Translations under genes and position numbers: made by a program
Origin: Candidatus Ruania gallistercoris
GTDB lineage: Bacteria; Actinomycetota; Actinomycetes; Actinomycetales; Beutenbergiaceae
Direction: 5' to 3'
Assembly (NCBI GenBank): GCA_019116305.1
Contig: DXBY01000078.1
Coordinates: 1-64,000 of the forward strand
Length of the DNA: 64,000 nt
Part shown: piece by piece, positions 57,511 to 64,000 of the stretch
Position numbering within the stretch: the first letter of the stretch is position 1
Layout: each line of letters opens with the position of its first letter
The notes under the pieces: model-generated
Database searches by the model: none
The model's input: only the letters and a program-made list of their open reading frames with translations
What the model was told of the DNA's origin: nothing

Positions 57511-59376
57511 TCAGGCTGCGGCCGAGCGGAACTGGGACCGGTAGAGCTCGTCGTACCGGCCGCCGGTGGCGAGCAGCTCGGTGTGTGAGCCGGTCTCCAC
57601 GATCCGGCCGGCTTCGAGCACCAGGATGGTGTCCGCAGCCCGGATGGTGGACAGCCGGTGGGCGATCACGATCGCCGTGCGGCCGGCCAGCGCCTCGGTG
57701 AGTGCCTCCTGCACTGCGGTCTCGGAGGTGTTGTCCAGGTGCGCCGTGGCTTCGTCCAGGATCACCACCTGGGACCGGGCGAGCAGAACCCGGGCGATGG
57801 TCAGTCGCTGTCGCTCCCCGCCGGAGAGGCGGTACCCGCGTTCACCGACCACAGTGTCCAGCCCGTCCGGCAGGGAGCTGATCAACGGCTGCAGCCGGGC
57901 GCGGGCCAGGGCGTCCCAGAGCTCGGCGTCGGTGGCCTCGGCGCGGGCCAGCAGCAGGTTGGCCCGGATGGTGTCGTGGAACAGGTGACCGTCCTGGGTG
58001 ACCATCCCGATGGTGGCCCGCAACGAGTCCGCGCTGAGCTCGCGCACATCGGTGCCGCCGATCCGCACCGCACCCTCGTCCACGTCGTACAGCCGGGGCA
58101 GCAACGAAGCGATGGTGGACTTGCCCGCACCTGAGGAACCGACCAGTGCCACCGTCTGTCCGGCCTCGGCCCGGAAGGAGACCTCGTGCAGCACTCTCTC
58201 CCCGCCCCGTTCGTCGAGGGTGGCCACCTCCTCCAGCGACGCCAGCGAGACCCGCTGGGCCGAGGGGTAGGCGAAGCTGACCCGGTCGAACTCCACCGAG
58301 ACCGGCCCGGTCGCCGCTGCCCGGGCGTCCGGGAGCTCCTGGATCAGCGGTCGCAGGTCGAGGACCTCGAAGACCCGCTCGAAGCTGACCATCGCACTCA
58401 TCACCTCCACCCGCGCGTTCGCCAGCGCGGTCAGCGGCGCGTACAGCCGGGTGAGCAGCAGCGCCAGGGAGACCACGTCTCCGGCGGCGAGCGTGCCGTT
58501 CAGCGCGAGTGCGCCACCGAGGCCGTAGACCAGGGCGAGCGCCAGAGCGGACACCAGGGTGAGCGCGATCAGGAACACCTGCTGCAGCATGGCGCTGCGG
58601 ATGCCGATGTCGCGCACCCGTCCGGCGCGCACGGAGAACTCCGCCGACTCCTGCGCCGGCCGGCCGAACAGCTTGATCAGCGTGGCTCCCGGTGCGGAGA
58701 AGCGTTCGGTCATCCGGGTGGTCATTGCGGCGTTGTGGTTCGCGGCCTCGCGGCGCAGCCGGGCCAGCCGTGCCCCGAGCCTGCGGGCCGGCAGCACGAA
58801 CACCGGCAGCAGCAGCAAGGTCAGCAGGGTCACCTGCCAGGACAGGCTCACCATCACCACCAGTGCCAGGAGCAGGGTGACCGCGTTGCTGACCACTCCG
58901 GAGAGGGTGTCGCTGAACGCGCGCTGGGCCCCGAGGACGTCGTTGTTCAGCCGGCTGACCAGCGCCCCGGTGCGGGTGCGGTTGAAGAAGGCGACCGGCA
59001 TCCGCTGCACGTGGTCGAAGACCGTGGTGCGCATGTCCAGGATCAGTCCCTCACCGATGGTGGCCGAGAGCCACCGCTGCGCCATGCTCAGCCCGGCCTC
59101 GGCCAGGGCAATCACCGCGATCACCACCGCCAGGGTGAGCACCACCGAGAGCGCCGCCTCGGCCACGATCGCGTCCACGACCCGCCCGGCGAGCAGCGGG
59201 GTGGCCACAGTGACCGCCGCGAGCACGACGCCGATCGCGACGAACAGCACCAGCCGCCGGCGGTGCGGGCGGGCGAAGGTGCCGATCCGGCGCAGGGTCG
59301 CCCGCGAGAACGGCCGCCGGTCCTGCTGTGCGGTCATCGTGGTGTACATCGAGTGCCAGGCGGCCGTCTCCATGCT
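57511..59376 (-). CDS. ABC exporter, fused TMD-NBD (multidrug type)
   Basis: TM domain plus [49 protein letters not shown]. Confidence 0.93.
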   Translation of the reverse strand, partial: SMETAAWHSMYTTMTAQQDRRPFSRATLRRIGTFARPHRRRLVLFVAIGVVLAAVTVATPLLAGRVVDAIVAEAALSVVLTLAVVIAVIALAEAGLSMAQRWLSATIGEGLILDMRTTVFDHVQRMPVAFFNRTRTGALVSRLNNDVLGAQRAFSDTLSGVVSNAVTLLLALVVMVSLSWQVTLLTLLLLPVFVLPARRLGARLARLRREAANHNAAMTTRMTERFSAPGATLIKLFGRPAQESAEFSVRAGRVRDIGIRSAMLQQVFLIALTLVSALALALVYGLGGALALNGTLAAGDVVSLALLLTRLYAPLTALANARVEVMSAMVSFERVFEVLDLRPLIQELPDARAAATGPVSVEFDRVSFAYPSAQRVSLASLEEVATLDERGGERVLHEVSFRAEAGQTVALVGSSGAGKSTIASLLPRLYDVDEGAVRIGGTDVRELSADSLRATIGMVTQDGHLFHDTIRANLLLARAEATDAELWDALARARLQPLISSLPDGLDTVVGERGYRLSGGERQRLTIARVLLARSQVVILDEATAHLDNTSETAVQEALTEALAGRTAIVIAHRLSTIRAADTILVLEAGRIVETGSHTELLATGGRYDELYRSQFRSAAA

Positions 59377-59425
59377 CATCCGGATCCCTCCCCGGCTCAG
59401 GTGCACTTGCGGAACTCAGCCTGCT

Positions 59426-59445
59426 ACCTCAACATTGGTTGAGGT
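59426..59445. promoter_or_regulatory. Predicted SoxR operator
   Basis: Perfect inverted repeat ACCTCAAC-ATTG-GTTGAGGT between soxR and the divergent ABC exporter gene. Confidence 0.75.
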
Positions 59446-59461
59446 CAACCGGGCGGGAGGT

Positions 59462-59923
59462 GTGACGGTGACCACTCCGACATGGCACCAGGGCGAACTC
59501 AGCGTGGGCGAGGTGGCCGCGCGCAGTGGAGTCGCGGTCTCCGCACTGCACTTCTACGAACGGCACGGGCTGATCCAGGCTCGGCGCACCTCGGGAAACC
59601 AGCGCCGGTACCGGCGGGACGTGCTCCGCCGGGTGGCGCTGATCCGGATCGCGCAACGCGTCGGGATCCCGCTCGCCGACATCCGCGCGGCGCTGGCCGA
59701 GCTTCCGGAGGCGCGCACGCCCACCCGCCGGGACTGGCAGCAGCTCTCCGAGCGGTGGCGGTCCGAGCTGGACGAGCGGATCCACCGCCTGCAGCAGCTC
59801 CGGGACGACTTCACCGAGTGCATCGGCTGCGGCTGCCTGTCCATCGACCGGTGCTCACTGGCCAATCCCGAAGATGCGCTGGCCAGTCACGGGCCGGGGC
59901 CGCGGCGGTTGCTGGAGAACTGA
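59462..59923 (+). CDS. soxR: SoxR, redox-sensitive MerR-family activator
   Basis: [27 protein letters not shown]; [2Fe-2S] motif [12 protein letters not shown]. Confidence 0.95.
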   Translation: MTVTTPTWHQGELSVGEVAARSGVAVSALHFYERHGLIQARRTSGNQRRYRRDVLRRVALIRIAQRVGIPLADIRAALAELPEARTPTRRDWQQLSERWRSELDERIHRLQQLRDDFTECIGCGCLSIDRCSLANPEDALASHGPGPRRLLEN

Positions 59924-59945
59924 GCGCCGGCACGGCGCCTCGACC

Positions 59946-60563
59946 TCAGAGCACGGTCGCTGCGTCGTCGAACTCCAGCCGGGGCAGCCGCGGCAGTGGT
60001 GTGCCACTCCCCTCGGCCCGGCCCACGTTGACCACCATCAGGGACCGCCAGCCGTTCTCGGTGAAGAACTCGGCGTCCACAGCGTCGGCGTCCATCCCGT
60101 CCATCGGACCGGCCGCCAGCCCGGCCGCGCGCAGCCCGACGATCAGGTAGCCGGCCTGGATGAGGGCATTCTTGCGGGCCATCGGCTCGCAGACCTCCGG
60201 CGACCGGCTCAGCTGCTCCTGCACCTGGGGGGCGTGCGGGAACAGGGTGCCCATGTGCTGATGGAAAGCGGGGTCGGCGGCCAGCACCAGGGTCAGGGGC
60301 GCCGAAGCCACCCGGTCCCGGTTGCCCTCGTCCATCAGCGGCACCAGTCGCTCGCGGGCCGCACCCCGGCGGAGCACCAGCAGCCGCAGCGGCACGATGT
60401 TCATCGCCGTCGGACCCCATTTGATCAGGTCGTACACCTGCCTGATCTGCTCCACGTCCACCTCGTCGTCGGCGAACTCGCGCGCCGTCCGGGCGGTGCG
60501 GAAGAGCTGGTCCGCGGTCTCGGAGTCGATGTGCAGGTCTCGGACGAGGGTGTCGATGCTCAT
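59946..60563 (-). CDS. Nitroreductase-family protein (RutE/malonic semialdehyde reductase-like)
   Basis: RTAREFADDEVDVEQIRQVYDLIKWGPTAMNIVPLRLLVLRRG, AGPMDGMDADAVDAEFF. Confidence 0.88.
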   Translation of the reverse strand: MSIDTLVRDLHIDSETADQLFRTARTAREFADDEVDVEQIRQVYDLIKWGPTAMNIVPLRLLVLRRGAARERLVPLMDEGNRDRVASAPLTLVLAADPAFHQHMGTLFPHAPQVQEQLSRSPEVCEPMARKNALIQAGYLIVGLRAAGLAAGPMDGMDADAVDAEFFTENGWRSLMVVNVGRAEGSGTPLPRLPRLEFDDAATVL

Positions 60564-60638
60564 CTCTCCAGCATACAGTTGAACCTTAAAGCATCCAGCG
60601 GGTGCGGGCGTGAGATTCGCCACCAGGCTGCTCCCGGA

Positions 60639-63600
60639 TCAGCTGACGGCGGCGAGCACCTCCTCGATCTCCTGCTCGGTGATCGTGCCCGAGCTGATGC
60701 TCTGCCCGGCGCCGACGTAGACGAACGAGGCCTGGATCTGTTCCAGCGGCTGGTTGTGCAGCCGGGACCAGGCGAGCCGGTAGAGGGCGAGCTGCATCTG
60801 CCGGGCACGTAGCGTGCCGGCATCGGTCGGCGGTGCGCCCGTCTTCCAGTCCACGATGTGCACTCCGCCTTCGGCAGCGGCGAACACCGCGTCGATCCGA
60901 CAGCGCACCATCACCGAGCGCACCGGGGTCTCGATGTCCACCTCCACACCGAGCGGGGTGGCGCCGGCCCACTCGCTGGCCAGGAAAGCTCGCTGCAGCT
61001 CGGCCAGCGCCACGTCCTCCCCGGTGAGGTCGTCGTCGGCGCCGGGCAGGTCCTCCCAGTCGAGCAGGGCTCGGGACCCGAAGTACTGCTCCACCCAGGC
61101 GTGGAACCTGGTCCCGCGCCTGGCCTGCACGCTGGGCTGGTGCGGGACCGGACGGCGGCGGCTGCGCTGGAAGGCGTCCCGGTCCTGGGCGAGCGCCACC
61201 ACGGCGGAGGCGGACAGGTGTGCCGGGCGGTCCGGCGCCGGTGTTGCGGCACGGTCCCGTTCGGCGAGCAGTAGCTCCGCGTCCCGCCACCAGTCCTGGG
61301 CCTGGGCACTCACCCCGGGCAGCACCGCCGCAGCCTGCTCCGGCCAGAGCTGGTCCCACTGCCGGCCGATGGTCACCTCCGGCTCCGGCCAGCTGGCAAC
61401 CTGGCTGGCAGCCCCGGCCGGGTTCGTCTCGTGCCGGGACTCGGCGGGCAGATCGGCGCCGGCCACCAGGCCCGCCTCGACCAGCTCCCGAAGGAATGGC
61501 GAGGGCCGTTTCGGCCGGGTCTGGTTCACCCAGAAGGAGCCGGTGAGCAGCAGCTCGTGCCGGGCGCGGGTGAGCGCCACATAGGCCAGCCGTCGCTCCT
61601 CGCGAAGCAGCCGCTCCCCCTCCGCCAGCCGGAACTGCTCCACAGCGGACTCCACCTCGGTGTGCGTACCGGCCTCTTCCACCGCCAGCTCGGGCAGCGA
61701 TCCGGCGTCCCCCCGCAGGAAGTACGGCAGCGTGCCGATCGGGGTGAGCCAGCCACCGCTGGTGACCGGCTTACCCTCGGCCGGGGTGTGCTGAAGTGAG
61801 GGGAAATCGCCCATGTTCATCCCGGCGACCACCACACAGTCCCACTCCAGCCCCTTGGCGGCGTGCACGGTCATGATCTGGATCGCCTGCGGATCAGGTT
61901 CGGCCTCGATCACTTCCAGGCCGCGCTCCTCGTCCTCGGCGACGTCCAGGTAGGTGAGGAAGCCGCTCAGCGTGGGGCTGTCGGCGGATCCGGCGAAGTC
62001 GGCGCCCGCGGCGGTGAAGGCATCGAGGTGCCGGCGGGCGTGCCCGGCGCTGCCCGGAGTGGCGGCGAGCACCTCGATGTCCAGCTCGAGGGCCTGCTCG
62101 GTGGCTGTGATCAGCTCCGGTACGGACAGGTGGGTGAGCGCGCGCACCTGTCGGATTGCCCCGGCCAGGCGCTGCAGCCGGCTGGTGGCGGCTGCGCTCA
62201 GCGACACCCCGCGCGAGTTCTGCCAGCCCTCCCGCGGCAGCCGGTCGACCGCCTCGACCAGGCTCGCCTCCTCCACGGCCTCCCGGACCTGGGGCACCTC
62301 CTCGGCCGGCGCACCGGCCCCGGCCGCACCCTCCTGACCGTCGGGTCGGGCCCAGGACGTCGCCTGGCTGCGGGCCCAGTCGGCGAGCACCCGCAGATCG
62401 GCGGCGCCGAGGTTCACGCTCGGTCCGGTGAGCAACCGCATCATCGCGTCCCCGCGCGAGGGGTCGTGCGCCACCTGCAGCGCCGCACGTACGTCGGCAA
62501 CCTCCGGTGTGGACAGCAGTCCAGCCAGACCGACCACCTGGCAGGGCAGACCGGCCGCGGTCAGCGCCTGTTCCACGGCCACGAACTGGGCGCGCCGTCG
62601 GCACAGCACGGCCGCGGAGAACCCCTCCGGGGACCAGCGTGCGGCCAGGTAGGCGGCGATGTACTCGGCTTCGGCCAGATGGGTCTCGGTGTAGTGCGCC
62701 TGCACCCGGCCCGCACCGGCGCCGGGGCGCGGGACGAGGGCGGCGACCGCGTCGGTGCGCAGCGGGGCGGCAAGGTGGTTCGCTGCAGCCAGCACAGCCA
62801 GGTCGTTGCGCCAGGCGGTGCTCAGGTTCACGATCCGCGCCGGGCCCGCTGTCCCGGGGAACGTCGCCGGGAAGTCGAGCAGGGTGCCGGCGGCGGCGCC
62901 GCGCCAGCCGTAGATGGCCTGGTTCGGGTCGCCGACCGCGGTCACCGGGTGGCCGCCACCGAACAGCGCACGCAGCATCTGCACCTGGGCGATCGAGGTG
63001 TCCTGGTACTCATCCAGCAGCACGGCCCGGTACCGGGACTGCTCCCCGGCGCCGACGTCGTCGACCTGGTCGGCGATCGTGGCGGCCAGCCGCACCTGGT
63101 CACCGAAGTCGACCACGCCGTCGGCACGTTTACGCGCGATGAACGCCTCGACCAGGTCCATCAGCTGACGCCGGGTGCGCAACGAGGCCACCACTTTCGC
63201 CACCGCAGCCCGCACCCCGGGCTTCTTGCCGGGCTCGTCCTCCTTGGCCAGGATGTCCTGGACCAACCGGTCGATGGCGGTGGCCGCCTCCTCCGGGCTG
63301 CGGCCGTGCTCGGAGAGCTCGGCCGCCAGCGCCGCCACCGCATCGACGACGGTACTCACCGCCGAGGTCGTCTCCACCTCCTCGGTCCAGGTCTGGACCA
63401 GGTCGTCGGCGAGCTGGTACCGGCCGGCGTCCCCGATCAGGGTCGCGTCCGGATCGACCCCGATCCGGAGCGCATGGTCGGTCACCAGTCCGGCGGCATA
63501 GGAGTTGTAGGTGGCGATCCGTGGCTGGTCCTCGACCGGATCGGTGCCCAGCCCCCCGACCCGCGCGAGCCGGCGCAGCCGGGACCGGATCCGCACCGAC

Positions 63601-63866
63601 AGCTCCGAGGCGGCTTTCCGGGTGAAGGTCAACCCGAGGATCTCACTGGGCCGCACCAGCTGGTTTGCCACCAGGTAGACGACCCGGGCGGCCATCGTCT
63701 CGGTCTTGCCCGACCCGGCCCCGGCCACCACCAGCATCGGCTCCAGCGCCGCCTCGATCACGCTCTGTTGTTCGGCAGTGGGCGGCGGCTGGCCGAGTGC
63801 CTCGGCGATCGCGGCCGCGGTCCAGATCCGGTGCGGGCCCGCGGCAGGTTCCTCGTTCGTGCTCAT
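60639..63866 (-). CDS. adnB: UvrD-like helicase with C-terminal PD-(D/E)XK nuclease, AdnB-like
   Basis: VVAGAGSGKTETMAARVVYLVAN, LLDEYQDTSIAQVQML, IMTVHAAKGLEWDCVVVAGM, VHIVDWKTGAPPTD. Confidence 0.88.
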   Translation of the reverse strand: MSTNEEPAAGPHRIWTAAAIAEALGQPPPTAEQQSVIEAALEPMLVVAGAGSGKTETMAARVVYLVANQLVRPSEILGLTFTRKAASELSVRIRSRLRRLARVGGLGTDPVEDQPRIATYNSYAAGLVTDHALRIGVDPDATLIGDAGRYQLADDLVQTWTEEVETTSAVSTVVDAVAALAAELSEHGRSPEEAATAIDRLVQDILAKEDEPGKKPGVRAAVAKVVASLRTRRQLMDLVEAFIARKRADGVVDFGDQVRLAATIADQVDDVGAGEQSRYRAVLLDEYQDTSIAQVQMLRALFGGGHPVTAVGDPNQAIYGWRGAAAGTLLDFPATFPGTAGPARIVNLSTAWRNDLAVLAAANHLAAPLRTDAVAALVPRPGAGAGRVQAHYTETHLAEAEYIAAYLAARWSPEGFSAAVLCRRRAQFVAVEQALTAAGLPCQVVGLAGLLSTPEVADVRAALQVAHDPSRGDAMMRLLTGPSVNLGAADLRVLADWARSQATSWARPDGQEGAAGAGAPAEEVPQVREAVEEASLVEAVDRLPREGWQNSRGVSLSAAATSRLQRLAGAIRQVRALTHLSVPELITATEQALELDIEVLAATPGSAGHARRHLDAFTAAGADFAGSADSPTLSGFLTYLDVAEDEERGLEVIEAEPDPQAIQIMTVHAAKGLEWDCVVVAGMNMGDFPSLQHTPAEGKPVTSGGWLTPIGTLPYFLRGDAGSLPELAVEEAGTHTEVESAVEQFRLAEGERLLREERRLAYVALTRARHELLLTGSFWVNQTRPKRPSPFLRELVEAGLVAGADLPAESRHETNPAGAASQVASWPEPEVTIGRQWDQLWPEQAAAVLPGVSAQAQDWWRDAELLLAERDRAATPAPDRPAHLSASAVVALAQDRDAFQRSRRRPVPHQPSVQARRGTRFHAWVEQYFGSRALLDWEDLPGADDDLTGEDVALAELQRAFLASEWAGATPLGVEVDIETPVRSVMVRCRIDAVFAAAEGGVHIVDWKTGAPPTDAGTLRARQMQLALYRLAWSRLHNQPLEQIQASFVYVGAGQSISSGTITEQEIEEVLAAVS

Positions 63867-64000
63867 CGGGCGACCCGATCGCCGGTGGGTTGTGCCGGGC
63901 ACGAGGTGAGCACCGGGCAGGTGCGGCAGGTCTCGTTCGGCCGGGCTTCGAACCTACCGGCCGCCATCGTCTCGGCACCGGTGCGGATCAAGGCCTCGGC
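63863..64000 (-). CDS. adnA: C-terminal fragment of AdnA-like helicase-nuclease with Cys-rich Fe-S-type tail
   Basis: Minus-strand open frame AEALIRTGAETMAAGRFEARPNETCRTCPVLTSCPAQPTGDRVAR*, stop overlapping the adnB ATG; C-x2-C-x5-C motif. Confidence 0.75.
   Translation of the reverse strand, partial: AEALIRTGAETMAAGRFEARPNETCRTCPVLTSCPAQPTGDRVAR

Noticed and set aside
1-64000. CRISPR arrays, prophage, transposases, integrases or rRNA operons
   Set aside because: No direct-repeat arrays with spacers, no transposase/integrase or phage structural translations and no rRNA-like sequence noticed on reading the window

Overview
High-GC actinobacterial chromosome segment, probably Micrococcales-like judging by gene content. 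It is densely coding with little sign of mobile DNA. The recognisable content runs as follows. (1) A PdtaS-like sensor kinase, IclR, PhoD and RpiB genes, ABC-2 exporter genes, CoA-pyrophosphatase NUDIX, PutA with a divergent PAS-AraC regulator, thyA-folA, and a DUF4129/MoxR/DUF58 cluster. (2) A sugar or sugar-acid catabolic locus at about 22.4-35.9 kb: FAD-dependent alditol-type oxidase, CUT1-type ABC transporter, an alpha/alpha-toroid-like protein, aldo/keto reductase, 2-hydroxyacid dehydrogenase, enolase-superfamily enzyme, divergent FadR/GntR regulator, and a large secreted beta-helix protein. (3) Assorted regulators and an initiator tRNA-Met. (4) A block at about 42-64 kb whose order resembles M. 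tuberculosis Rv3193c-Rv3202c: UPF0182, PDZ/Lon-like protein, DUF2342 metalloprotease, ThiF-like protein, whiB7, uvrD2, mrx1, nudC, adnB and adnA. A SoxR-controlled exporter, a phosphotransferase and a nitroreductase are inserted in it. The strongest overlooked feature is the whiB7 5' leader: an AT-rich WhiB7-type promoter, a 56-codon leader ORF missing from the supplied ORF track, an intrinsic attenuator with a T-run, and a 9-nt segment inside the leader ORF that is perfectly complementary to the attenuator 5' arm. This could form a ribosome-controlled terminator/antiterminator switch. A perfect SoxR-type box and a shared 17-bp motif in the sugar locus are also visible. All assignments come from reading the sequence, without database searches.
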